Below are positions 50,060 through 59,546 of a stretch of 64,000 bases of DNA, piece by piece. A program made the translations under genes and the position numbers. Under the pieces are notes generated by a model, which saw only the letters and a program-made list of their open reading frames with translations, made no database searches and was not told where the DNA came from. Each line of letters begins with the position of its first letter. The first letter of the stretch is position 1. This stretch comes from CADEDH01 sp039029735 (GTDB taxonomy: Bacteria; Actinomycetota; Acidimicrobiia; Acidimicrobiales; SZUA-35), in NCBI GenBank assembly GCA_039029735.1, contig JBCCFL010000030.1:9035-73034 (forward strand), written 5' to 3'.

Positions 50060-51238
50060 ATGGTCCAGCACCGCTGTCTCCGTCGGGCCGCCAGCGTGGT
50101 TGGCGTGGCGCTCACCCTCGTCATCGCCGGCTGTGGGCTCGAGAGCGACCCACTTGCCTTCAACGATCCGGACGAGAGTGGTTCTGTCGTCGAGACGCCT
50201 GATCTCGTGGAGGGTGACGCCTCCGGGGCGGACGATGACGCATCCACCGCGACCTCCGAGCCAGAGCTCGGGCCCGAGGACGAGGCTGGTGGCTCCGACG
50301 AGTTGGGGGCCGCCCCGCCGGTGCCCACGGGGCCAACTGCACCACTGACCGGCCAGCCAGTCGACGACCCGGCGCTGGCCTCCCGGTCGGCGTTGGCCAT
50401 CAAGATCGACAATCACGTGTCGGCGCGACCGCAGTGGGGCCTCCTCGATGCCGACATCGTGTTCGACTACCGGGCCGAGGGCGTCACCCGCTTCATGGCC
50501 GTGTATCACTCGCAGCTCCCCGAAACGATCGGGCCGGTGCGGTCGAGCCGTACCTCGGACTTCGACCTGCTGACCGCGCTCGGTACGCCGCTCTATGCCT
50601 CGTCCGGAGGCAACGACATCGTCATGTCGCGCCTGCGCTCGGTGGACGCCGTGGCCGTCACCGATCAGACCGAGTCGGCCTACTACCGAACCAGCGGCCG
50701 CCCCGCCCCGCACAACCTGGTGGTCGATCCACGCGATCTCTACGCTGCGGCCACCGGCGACGGTCACCAGGGGGCGCCGCCGCCTGCGTGGTTCGAGTTC
50801 CGCAACGCCGAGGGGGCCTCAGCCGAGGTGGCACGCGGGGCTGCGGTGTCGACCGCCGAGGTGGAGATCGACTTCACCGGGTCGCCAACGGTGCGCTTCG
50901 AATGGGACGCGGCCCAGACGGGCTGGATCCGGCTCCAGGATGGCCAGCTCCATGTGGCCGCAGAGTCGGGCGAGCCTCTGGCGCCTCGCAACGTGGTGAT
51001 CATGGTCACCGACTACCGGACGAGTTCGGCCGACGCGGCCTCGCCCGAGTTGGTGTCGGTGGGTTCGGGGGCCGCCTATGCGCTGGTCGACGGGCGTGTG
51101 ATCGAAGGTACGTGGTCGCGCCTGTCGCCGGCCGATACGCCGACCCTGACGGATCTGGACGACGAGCAGATCGTGCTTGCGCCGGGTCAGACGTGGGTGC
51201 TGTTCCCTCAGCCCGGACAGGTGACGATCTTCGACTGA
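50060..51238 (+). CDS. DUF3048-family lipoprotein
   Basis: Exported 392-residue lipoprotein: signal segment VVGVALTLVIAGC with lipobox Cys, an acidic linker of about 65 residues, and a DUF3048-type domain with ALAIKIDNHVSARPQWGL, DIVFDYRAEGVTRFMAVYHS, IGPVRSSRTSDFDLL and, near the end, YRVIEGTWSR-like DGRVIEGTWSRLS and GQTWVLFP. The family (YerB-like) is widespread in Gram-positive bacteria; its function is not established. It stands alone, followed by a long gap. Confidence 0.85.
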   Translation: MVQHRCLRRAASVVGVALTLVIAGCGLESDPLAFNDPDESGSVVETPDLVEGDASGADDDASTATSEPELGPEDEAGGSDELGAAPPVPTGPTAPLTGQPVDDPALASRSALAIKIDNHVSARPQWGLLDADIVFDYRAEGVTRFMAVYHSQLPETIGPVRSSRTSDFDLLTALGTPLYASSGGNDIVMSRLRSVDAVAVTDQTESAYYRTSGRPAPHNLVVDPRDLYAAATGDGHQGAPPPAWFEFRNAEGASAEVARGAAVSTAEVEIDFTGSPTVRFEWDAAQTGWIRLQDGQLHVAAESGEPLAPRNVVIMVTDYRTSSADAASPELVSVGSGAAYALVDGRVIEGTWSRLSPADTPTLTDLDDEQIVLAPGQTWVLFPQPGQVTIFD

Positions 51239-51282
51239 CCAGGGGTTTCGGCGTCGATCTGACGGGTTGGGGCCGACGCCCG

Positions 51283-51296
51283 GTTGGAGCGCTCCA
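51283..51296. promoter_or_regulatory. Second copy of the TGGAGCGCTCCA palindrome
   Basis: Fourteen bases identical to the palindrome at 14028-14041, 44 nt behind the DUF3048 stop codon. Sharing suggests one regulator for both regions. Confidence 0.5.
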
Positions 51297-51934
51297 TTTC
51301 CCCTTGCCGTCAGTTGTGATCCATGTCATGCTGCAGATATGCGGCAGAAACAGCTGGGAGGTAGCTCGACTTTCGAGTCAAATGCCTTCGGATGCGATGC
51401 CGCTCGATCATGGGATGATGGAGTGGTCGATGGGGCCGCCATTGGTTGGGCGGTGGTCTCATCGGCTGACTGAATGTGTGTCCACACTCATGCTCTGGGC
51501 CACCCGAGGCGGATGGCGCGTAGACCCCCTTTTGCCTGTGCCTCGTTCTTCTCGGATGGTCCTCTGACCTGGGTGTTCGCCCCTCTGTCTGCGGGCATGG
51601 GCCCGTCATCGACCTGTCGTCCACGGACGAGGGCGGCGGGATGGGGCCCTGGCTGTCGGCCACTCGCCGGCACTGTCTCTCGAGGGGCGGACGCCCGGGT
51701 TGGGTTCGAGCACGTTTGAGTGACTCCTGGCTGGCCCACATACGGATAATCCCCTCACTTTTCTTCGATATTTTCAGGCTGAAGCGTCGGTTTGTCGCGT
51801 TGTATTGGCTGTCGGAGTCCTTGACTCCTCGCAGTCGAGGCGTAGGGCCAGGGGTTCTTTTGTACTAGGGCAAACGCTGGACAGAAATAGTCCAATCTTG
51901 CGGAACGGCTCGGCCTCCGGGTGGGTGCCAGCCC

Positions 51935-51940
51935 TAGACT
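51935..51940 (+). promoter_or_regulatory. -10 box of a probable leaderless transcript (pdxS)
   Basis: TAGACT ends 7 nt before the ATG at 51948, with no ribosome-binding site between. Confidence 0.5.
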
Positions 51941-51947
51941 GATCCGC

Positions 51948-52862
51948 ATGGCTGATACGAACGCTGCCACCCCCGGCACGCAGAACCGCACCGACGGCAC
52001 CGTCCGGGTCAAGCGAGGCTTGGCCGAGATGCTGAAGGGTGGCGTGATCATGGACGTGGTCACCCCCGAGCAGGCCCGCATCGCCGAGGAGGCTGGGGCG
52101 TCTGCCGTCATGGCACTCGAGCGCGTGCCGGCCGACATCCGGGCCGACGGCGGGGTGGCCCGCATGAGCGACCCCGAGATGATCGAGGGCATCAAGGACA
52201 TCACCACCATCCCGGTGATGGCCAAGGCCCGCATCGGGCACTTTGTCGAGGCCCAGATCCTCCAGGCGCTCGGCGTCGACTACATCGACGAGTCGGAGGT
52301 GCTCACCCCGGCCGACGAGGCGCACCACATCGACAAGTTCGCCTTCACGGTGCCGTTCGTGTGTGGGGCGACGAACCTCGGGGAAGCGCTGCGGCGCATC
52401 AGCGAGGGTGCGTGCATGATCCGCTCCAAGGGCGAGGCCGGTACCGGGAACGTGGTGGAGGCGGTGCGGCACCTTCGGTCGATCACCGGTGACATCCGCA
52501 AGATCACCCAGGCCGACGAGGCCGAGTTGTTCGACTGGGCCAAGCAGCTCCAGGCTCCGCTGCCCCTCATTCAGGAGATCGCCGAGACCGGGCAGCTCCC
52601 CGTTCCGCTGTTCTGCGCCGGCGGGCTGGCCACTCCGGCTGATGCCGCGCTGGCCATGCAACTCGGTGCCGAAGCCGTGTTCGTCGGCTCGGGCATCTTC
52701 AAGAGCGACGACCCGGCCCCTCGGGCCAAGGCGATCGTGGAGGCCACCACCAACTACAACGACGCCGAGATCCTGGCCAAGGTGAGCCGCGGCCTCGGTG
52801 CGCCGATGACCGGCATCGGGATGGACGAGATCGACGTCCGCCTGGCCGACCGCGGTTGGTAG
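51948..52862 (+). CDS. pdxS: Pyridoxal 5'-phosphate synthase subunit PdxS
   Basis: Synthase subunit (304 residues) of the ribose-5-phosphate-dependent vitamin B6 pathway. It condenses ribose 5-phosphate, glyceraldehyde 3-phosphate and ammonia into PLP on a TIM barrel. Family sequence is almost complete: GGVIMDVVTPEQARIAEEAG, ALERVPADIRADGGVARMSD, the Schiff-base Lys in VMAKARIGHFVEAQ, and LFCAGGLATPADAALAM. It overlaps pdxT by 7 nt. Confidence 0.97.
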   Translation: MADTNAATPGTQNRTDGTVRVKRGLAEMLKGGVIMDVVTPEQARIAEEAGASAVMALERVPADIRADGGVARMSDPEMIEGIKDITTIPVMAKARIGHFVEAQILQALGVDYIDESEVLTPADEAHHIDKFAFTVPFVCGATNLGEALRRISEGACMIRSKGEAGTGNVVEAVRHLRSITGDIRKITQADEAELFDWAKQLQAPLPLIQEIAETGQLPVPLFCAGGLATPADAALAMQLGAEAVFVGSGIFKSDDPAPRAKAIVEATTNYNDAEILAKVSRGLGAPMTGIGMDEIDVRLADRGW

Positions 52863-53470
52863 CCCCCTCCACGGCCCCGTCTGCGGGTCGCCCCGTGGTG
52901 GGGGTGCTCGCCCTCCAGGGCGCCTTCGCCCGTCACGCCGACATGCTCCGCGAGTGCGGGGTCGACACCGTCGAGATCCGCCAGCCCCGCCATCTCGACG
53001 GCATTCACGCGCTCGTGATGCCGGGCGGCGAGTCCACCACGATGGTCAAGCTGCTGCACACCTTCGAGCTGGCTGAACCGATCGGGGAGCTTCTGGCTGG
53101 CGGGCTGCCCACGTTCGGGACGTGCGCCGGGATGATCCTGCTCGCGCGCTCGGTGACCGACGGGCATCCCGGCCAGTTCTGCTTCGACGCAATCGATATC
53201 GCCGTGCGCCGCAATGGCTATGGCCGTCAGATCAACTCGTTCGAGGCCGATCTCGTGATCGAGGCCGCCGGTGCCGTCGATGATCCCCTGCGAGCTGTGT
53301 TCATCCGGGCTCCGGTGGTGGAGAAGGCCGGGCATGACGTCGAGGTGCTGGCCGCGATCGACGACGTACCAGTGCTGTGTCGACAGGGGCCGGTGTTGGT
53401 CTCGTCGTTCCATCCCGAGCTCACCGACGACTCGCGTCTGCACCAGCTCTTCGTCAGTACACTCGACTGA
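52856..53470 (+). CDS. pdxT: Pyridoxal 5'-phosphate synthase glutaminase subunit PdxT
   Basis: Class I glutaminase (204 residues) that supplies ammonia to PdxS. Visible are VGVLALQGAFARH, the oxyanion loop MPGGESTTM, the nucleophile Cys in FGTCAGMILLA, and the His-Glu pair in SSFHPELTDD. The start is the TTG overlapping the pdxS stop, or a later codon; the overlap indicates translational coupling and 1:1 assembly. Confidence 0.95.
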   Translation: MVAPSTAPSAGRPVVGVLALQGAFARHADMLRECGVDTVEIRQPRHLDGIHALVMPGGESTTMVKLLHTFELAEPIGELLAGGLPTFGTCAGMILLARSVTDGHPGQFCFDAIDIAVRRNGYGRQINSFEADLVIEAAGAVDDPLRAVFIRAPVVEKAGHDVEVLAAIDDVPVLCRQGPVLVSSFHPELTDDSRLHQLFVSTLD

Positions 53471-53526
53471 CGCTCGTCCCGGCGGATCTATGCCGACGGA
53501 GCACATCTCGTACGAGGAGGCGCCTC

Positions 53527-54276
53527 ATGTCCGGTCACTCCAAGTGGGCCACGATCAAGCACAAGAAGGGCGCGGCCGACGCCAAGCGCGGCAAGCTCTT
53601 CGCCAAGCTCATCAAGCAGGTCGAGGTCGCAGCCCGGCAGGGCGGCGGGGATCCCGACTCGAACCCCACCCTGCGCACGATGTTTCAGAAGGCCCGCGAC
53701 AACTCGGTGCCGCTCGACACGATCGAGCGGGCCGTCAAGCGAGGCACCGGCGAGCTGGAGGGTGTCAACTACGAGTCGATCACCTACGAGGGCTACGCCC
53801 CCGGTGGTGTGGCCCTGCTGATCGATGCGCTCAGCGACAACCGCAACCGCACCGGATCCGAGATCCGGTCGTTGCTGTCGAAGAACGGCGGCACGCTGGC
53901 CGAGCCCGGCGCCGTCGCATGGCAGTTCGAGCGCAAGGGGGTGGTGAAGGTCGATCGCAGCGTGGACGAGGACGAGCTGATGATGGTGGCCCTCGACCAC
54001 GGCGCCGAGGACCTCGAGGATCACGGCGAGGTGTGGCAGGTCACCTGCGAGCCGGGCGAGGTGCTGAGCCTGCGCTCGGCGATCGAGGAGGCAGGCATCA
54101 CCGTGGCCGAGTCAGACTCGACGATGATGCCGACCAACACGGTGCCTCTCACCGAGCCGTCTGAAGTGGGCTCGGTGCTGAAGCTGATCGATCTGCTCGA
54201 CGACCACGACGACGTGCAGGACATCTACTCGAACATCGAGCTGTCAGACGATGTGATGGAGAGCGTCTCGCTCTAG
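53527..54276 (+). CDS. yebC: YebC/PmpR-family protein
   Basis: YebC-family protein (249 residues) starting MSGHSKWATIKHKKGAADAK, with three domains typical of the family and NRTGSEIRSLLSKNGGTLAE in the middle. Members act as transcriptional regulators (PmpR) or help ribosomes pass proline-rich stretches. The strong GAGGAGG at 53514-53520 before the ATG is one of few good ribosome-binding sites here. It follows pdxT and precedes the ruv region, the order also seen in Mycobacterium. Confidence 0.95.
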   Translation: MSGHSKWATIKHKKGAADAKRGKLFAKLIKQVEVAARQGGGDPDSNPTLRTMFQKARDNSVPLDTIERAVKRGTGELEGVNYESITYEGYAPGGVALLIDALSDNRNRTGSEIRSLLSKNGGTLAEPGAVAWQFERKGVVKVDRSVDEDELMMVALDHGAEDLEDHGEVWQVTCEPGEVLSLRSAIEEAGITVAESDSTMMPTNTVPLTEPSEVGSVLKLIDLLDDHDDVQDIYSNIELSDDVMESVSL

Positions 54277-54301
54277 GCGCCGCTCAGCGTCAGGCGTCCA
54301 C

Positions 54302-55170
54302 CTAGATGCCCGGCCCGACGCCGAGGAGGCGGGAGCGGGTCACACCCTGCATGCCCTTGCGGAGGCTGAGCAGCGCAATGGCCCAGGCCACCGCGCCCAG
54401 CACGAGGGGCAGATAGCCGGCGCCGAAGAGCACCCCGGTGGCCTGGCTGTAGGCGATACCGATCAGCGGGAGGCTCACCAGGCCCGACGCCTGCTGAGCC
54501 GCGGCGGTGGAACTCACCCGAGCCGACAACCGCAGCACCAACGACAGGCAGATCGCCAGGAATGGCGGCAGCACCCAGAGGATCATCAACCACCACTGGG
54601 CAGTCGGGAAGAACCAGCCGCCCACCGATGGGCCCACCACAAGGTTCACGATCAGCGAGTAGACGCCGAAGCCCACCACCACCGTGGCGTAGCCGGGCAC
54701 GAGGCTGGCGATCAGCTTGCCGAGGTAGATCTCGCGGGCCGAGGCGGGGGAGTGGGCCAGGAACTCGCCCGTGCCCCGCTCCCGCTCCCCGACGATGGTG
54801 GCAGCGCCGACGGCGGTGGAGATCGTGAGGGGCACGATCACGGCCACGGGAGCGAACAGGAACACGGCCAAGGCGTAGCCGGTCTGGCCCTCGGGGCTGT
54901 CGCCCTGCACCTGGTCGCGAGCGGCGTCGGGCAGCACGGCCAGCGTCTCCGACATGCGGCTCACCACCTCGACGCTGCCGATCTGGGTGATCGACACGAG
55001 CAGCACGAACGGGATCACCGCGTAGAACAGCGACCCGAGCACCACCATCGGCACCCAGAAGTCGCGAGCACCGATGAGCTGCTTGAGATCGGTTCGGGCC
55101 ACGGTTGCCACCCGGTTCCAATCGGTGCCGTCGGCTTTCGTTCGGGCCCCACCCGGGGCAGCCATGGCCG

Positions 55171-55174
<4 letters not shown>
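54302..55174 (-). CDS. ABC-2-type transporter permease
   Basis: Membrane component (290 residues) of an ABC-2 exporter, similar to NatB-type permeases: six hydrophobic helices (for example FYAVIPFVLLVSITQ; LAVFLFAPVAVIVPLTI; WWLMILWVLPPFLAICLSLVL) and the motif TIVGERERGTGEFLAHSPAS between helices 2 and 3. It overlaps the ATPase gene by 4 nt, so the two form one exporter. Substrate unknown (Na+, drug or lipid are possible in this family). Confidence 0.88.
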
Positions 55175-56175
<1,001 letters not shown>

Positions 56176-56227
56176 GACGGGAGGTATCGGTCTGATCGGG
56201 GTCGACCTCAAGCGCGTCTTGCGCCAC

Positions 56228-56233
56228 TACCGT
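56228..56233 (+). promoter_or_regulatory. -10 box of a probable leaderless transcript (ruvCAB)
   Basis: TACCGT ends 7 nt before the GTG at 56241. Confidence 0.5.
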
Positions 56234-56240
56234 CGTACAC

Positions 56241-56756
56241 GTGTTCGTGCTCGGGATCGATCCAGGTCTGTCGCGCTGCGGCTACGCCGTGCTGGAACCA
56301 GCAGGCCGCGGCAAGGCGCGGGCCAGGGCTCTCGGCGTGATCCGCACCGCGGCGTCGGCTCCGATCCCTGAACGCCTCGCCGAACTCCAGGCCGACGTGC
56401 AGAGCCTGCTCGACGAGTACCGTCCCACGGTGGTGGCGGTCGAACGCATCTTCTTCCAGAACAACGTGCGCACCGCAGTCGGTGTGGCGCAGGCGTCGGG
56501 CCTCGTGTTGGCCGAGGCGGCGGGGCGGCGGATGACCGTGGCCGAGTACACCCCGTCCGCCGTCAAGTCGGTGGTGACGGGCGACGGTCGGGCCGAGAAG
56601 CACCAGGTGCAGTCGATGGTGCAGCGGCTGCTCGATCTGCCGGCTCCGCCCCGTCCGGCCGATGCCGCCGATGCCGCCGCGCTGGCACTGTGCCACCTCG
56701 CTCACGACCCGTTGCTGCGAGGTACGCGCACACAGATCGCAGGGATCACGGCATGA
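56241..56756 (+). CDS. ruvC: Holliday junction resolvase RuvC
   Basis: Structure-specific endonuclease (171 residues) that cuts Holliday junctions. The RNase H-like fold is seen in VLGIDPGLSRCGYAV (first catalytic Asp), VVAVERIFFQNN (Glu), TPSAVKSVVTGDGRAEKHQV and DAADAAALALCHL (last two Asp). It overlaps ruvA by 4 nt. No SOS-type operator was recognised upstream. Confidence 0.96.
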   Translation: MFVLGIDPGLSRCGYAVLEPAGRGKARARALGVIRTAASAPIPERLAELQADVQSLLDEYRPTVVAVERIFFQNNVRTAVGVAQASGLVLAEAAGRRMTVAEYTPSAVKSVVTGDGRAEKHQVQSMVQRLLDLPAPPRPADAADAAALALCHLAHDPLLRGTRTQIAGITA

Positions 56757-57424
56757 TCGGCTCGCTGCGTGGCGTGGTGATCGACCGCACGGCCCCGATG
56801 GAACGCTCGGCCGCAGCCGAGGTCATCCTCGAAGTCGCCGGTGTTGGCTACCGGGTGTCGGTCACGGCCGCCACCCTCGACCGGCTGGGGGCGGCTGAGG
56901 CCACCAACGGCTCATCGCCCCACGACGAGGTGCTGCTCCACATCCACCACCACATTCGCGAGGCCGACCAGAAGCTGTTCGGATTCCTCACGAAGCAGGA
57001 ACGAGTGGCCTTCGAGGGCCTGCTCGCAGCCCACGGCGTCGGTCCAGCCCTGGCGCTGGCCGTGCTCGCCACCCACCCCGCCCCCAGGCTCGCTCGGATC
57101 CTGGCCGAAGACGATCTCAACGCCCTCTGCGAGGTGCCTGGCGTCGGCAAGAAAACGGCGCAACGGTTGCTGGTGGAGCTGCGCTCCAGCCTCGTGCTGC
57201 CCGAGCTCGACACCGCCGACGGGCAGCCGATCGTGCTCGACGCCAGCGATGCGCCGGCCCCCACCGCGCTCGACGACGTGCGGGAGGCGCTCACCAACCT
57301 CGGATACTCCAACGACGAGATCAAGGCCGTGATGGCGCGGGTGCAGGCCGACGTCACTGCGGAGCCCGAGCTCGATTCCGGCGCTCTGCTGAAGCGGGCG
57401 CTCCGCACACTGGCAGGCACCTGA
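56753..57424 (+). CDS. ruvA: Holliday junction DNA helicase subunit RuvA
   Basis: Junction-binding tetramer subunit (223 residues). It has an N-terminal OB domain (MIGSLRGVVIDR ... VGYRVSVT), paired helix-hairpin-helix motifs (GVGPALALAVLA and VPGVGKKTAQRLLVEL) and the C-terminal domain III (LDDVREALTNLGYSNDEI) that touches RuvB. It overlaps ruvC by 4 nt and ruvB by 1 nt. Confidence 0.96.
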   Translation: MIGSLRGVVIDRTAPMERSAAAEVILEVAGVGYRVSVTAATLDRLGAAEATNGSSPHDEVLLHIHHHIREADQKLFGFLTKQERVAFEGLLAAHGVGPALALAVLATHPAPRLARILAEDDLNALCEVPGVGKKTAQRLLVELRSSLVLPELDTADGQPIVLDASDAPAPTALDDVREALTNLGYSNDEIKAVMARVQADVTAEPELDSGALLKRALRTLAGT

Positions 57425-58485
57425 TGGGGCGCGACGAGCTCCTCGATCCGAACCCGTTGCCCAACGAGCCCGAGGAGCCGACCGGCCCCACCGGCGAAGA
57501 GGCAGGGCTGCGGCCCAAGACACTCGACGATTTCGTTGGCCAGGCCGAGCTGAAGGAACGGCTCGGGATCATGCTCGAAGCGGCCCGGGGCCGCGGCACC
57601 GCCGCCGACCACCTGCTCTTCGCCGGGCCTCCCGGGCTCGGCAAGACCACGCTGGCCAGCATCGTCGCAACCGAGCTGGGCGCACATCTCCATATCACGT
57701 CTGGCCCCGCCATCGAGCGGGCTGGGGATCTCGCGTCGATCCTCACCAACCTGCAACCCGGCGACGTGCTGTTCATCGACGAGATCCATCGGTTGCCCCG
57801 GGTGGTGGAAGAGGTTCTCTATCCGGCCATGGAGGACCGTCAGATCGACGTGCTCCTGGGCAAGGGTCCGGCGGCCCGGTCGATCCGTTTCGAGCTGGAG
57901 CCGTTCACCATGATCGGTGCCACCACCCGCACGGGCCTGATCACCGGCCCCCTGCGGGACCGCTTCGGCTTCGCGTTCCGGCTGGACTACTACACGCCCG
58001 CCGATCTCGAACGCATCGTGATGCGGGCCGCCACGCTGCTCGACGTTCGCCTGGAGCCAGCGGGGGCCAAGGAGATCTCCACCCGCAGCCGGGGCACGCC
58101 CCGCATCGCCAACCGCCTGCTCAAGCGGGTGCGCGACTACGCGGAGGTGCGGGCCGACGGCATCGTCGATGCGGAGGCCGCCGCCGACGGCCTGGCCCTA
58201 TTCGGTATCGACGAGCGTGGGCTCGACAAGATCGACCAGCTCCTGCTCACCAACCTGTGCCGCCACTTCGAGGGTGGCCCGGTGGGCCTGTCGAACCTCG
58301 CGATCAGCGTCGGTGAACCCACCGAGACCGTCGAAGACGTGATCGAGCCGTTCCTCATCCAGCAGGGCCTGCTGATCCGCACCCCACGGGGTCGGGTGGC
58401 CACGCCAACCGCATGGCGCCACCTGGGCTTGGCGCCTCCGGCGGAAGCCCCGCCGCCGCCGGACACCCCCGGCCTGTTCGACTGA
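57424..58485 (+). CDS. ruvB: Holliday junction DNA helicase subunit RuvB
   Basis: AAA+ motor (353 residues) that drives branch migration. Walker A (FAGPPGLGKTTLA), Walker B (VLFIDEIHRL), sensor 1 (IGATTRTGLITGPLRDRFG) and the Arg finger region are present, with a C-terminal winged helix (PRGRVATPTAWRHLGL). The C-terminus has an unusual proline run (PPAEAPPPPDTPG). Start overlaps the ruvA stop. Confidence 0.97.
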   Translation: MGRDELLDPNPLPNEPEEPTGPTGEEAGLRPKTLDDFVGQAELKERLGIMLEAARGRGTAADHLLFAGPPGLGKTTLASIVATELGAHLHITSGPAIERAGDLASILTNLQPGDVLFIDEIHRLPRVVEEVLYPAMEDRQIDVLLGKGPAARSIRFELEPFTMIGATTRTGLITGPLRDRFGFAFRLDYYTPADLERIVMRAATLLDVRLEPAGAKEISTRSRGTPRIANRLLKRVRDYAEVRADGIVDAEAAADGLALFGIDERGLDKIDQLLLTNLCRHFEGGPVGLSNLAISVGEPTETVEDVIEPFLIQQGLLIRTPRGRVATPTAWRHLGLAPPAEAPPPPDTPGLFD

Positions 58486-58490
58486 GCGCA

Positions 58491-59546
58491 ATGGCCCCCG
58501 AGCCCACTGCGTCGGCCGACGATGCCGGCCACGCCGACTACTTCGACTACGAGCTGCCCCCGGACCGGATCGCCCAGCATCCCGTGGAACCCCGCGACGC
58601 GGCCCGGCTGCTCGTGGCCCCGCAGGGCCTCGGCGCACGCCACCGCCGGGTGGCCGACCTTCCCGACCTGCTCCAGCCCGGCGACCTGCTCGTGGTCAAC
58701 GACACCCGGGTGCTCGCCGCCCGCCTCGGCCTCCGCAAGACAACCGGGGGCGCAGTCGAGGTGCTGCTGCTGCATCCCACCGGCCGGCACCGGCAGTGGC
58801 AGGCACTCGTGCGGGGCAGCCGCCGCCTTGCGCCGGGCTCACCGCTCGTGGCCGTGGACGCGCCGGATCCAGCGGCTGCTGAGCCACTGGTGGTGGTGGG
58901 AGCCGACGTCGGCGACGGTGTACGCGAGGTGGAGCTTCTCGCCGACGACGTGATCGACCGGGTGGGCGTGGTGCCCCTGCCGCCCTACATCACCGCTCCG
59001 CTGGCTGACGCCGAGCGCTATCAGACCGTGTTCGCCCGCCAACCGGGATCGGTGGCAGCCCCGACAGCCGGGCTCCATCTCACCGACGAGCTGCTCGATG
59101 CACTTCGGGCCAACGGCGTCGAGGTGGCCACCGTGGAGCTCCGAGTCGGCCTCGGTACGTTCCGGCCGATCACGGCCGATCGCATCGCCGACCACGCCAT
59201 GCACGCCGAAACGTATGTGATCGAGCCAGCCACGTGGGCCCGCATCCAGGCCGCCGAACGGGTGGTGGCGGTGGGTACCACCGTGGTGCGCACCTTGGAG
59301 TCGGCGGCACGATCCGGCGAACTCACCGCATCGACTGAGCTGTTCATCCGCCGCGGTTTCGACTGGCAGGTGGTCAACACGCTCCTCACCAACTTCCACG
59401 TACCCAGGTCGTCGCTGTTGGTGCTCGTGGATGCCTTCGTGGGGCCGCGGTGGCGCGACCTGTATGCCACTGCGCTGGCCGAGGGCTACCGTTTTCTCTC
59501 CTTCGGCGACGCCATGCTCGTCGACCGCGACGCCCCTGCACCATGA
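58491..59546 (+). CDS. queA: tRNA preQ1(34) S-adenosylmethionine ribosyltransferase-isomerase
   Basis: QueA (351 residues) transfers the ribosyl part of SAM to preQ1 in tRNA to give epoxyqueuosine. Family motifs: YELPPDRIAQHPVEPRDAAR, VVNDTRVLAARL, GGAVEVLLLHP, TAGLHLTDELL and the C-terminal FHVPRSSLLVLVDAFVG. It starts 5 nt after ruvB and overlaps tgt by 4 nt; the order queA-tgt-yajC-secD-secF equals that of E. coli. Confidence 0.95.
   Translation: MAPEPTASADDAGHADYFDYELPPDRIAQHPVEPRDAARLLVAPQGLGARHRRVADLPDLLQPGDLLVVNDTRVLAARLGLRKTTGGAVEVLLLHPTGRHRQWQALVRGSRRLAPGSPLVAVDAPDPAAAEPLVVVGADVGDGVREVELLADDVIDRVGVVPLPPYITAPLADAERYQTVFARQPGSVAAPTAGLHLTDELLDALRANGVEVATVELRVGLGTFRPITADRIADHAMHAETYVIEPATWARIQAAERVVAVGTTVVRTLESAARSGELTASTELFIRRGFDWQVVNTLLTNFHVPRSSLLVLVDAFVGPRWRDLYATALAEGYRFLSFGDAMLVDRDAPAP

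Larger units (their letters stand above)
51239..51947. other. 709-bp intergenic region of atypical composition
   Basis: The longest gap in the window. It holds an operator-like GTTGGAGCGCTCCA at 51283-51296, a stretch of clearly lower GC (about 51730-51900, with AT-rich runs around ACTTTTCTTCGATATTTTC), and a small hairpin GGAGTC-CTT-GACTCC near 51815. Frames up to 143 codons exist, but their protein sequences look random and lack ribosome-binding sites. It may be a non-coding RNA, a degraded insertion or a long regulatory leader. Confidence 0.5.

Noticed and set aside
51310..51741. 143-codon minus-strand frame in the intergenic region
   Set aside because: Arg/Pro-rich random-looking product, no ribosome-binding site, no recognisable domain.
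53490..54164. Frame starting MPTEHIS upstream of and overlapping yebC
   Set aside because: Out of phase with yebC, Arg-rich, and the strong ribosome-binding site serves the yebC ATG.
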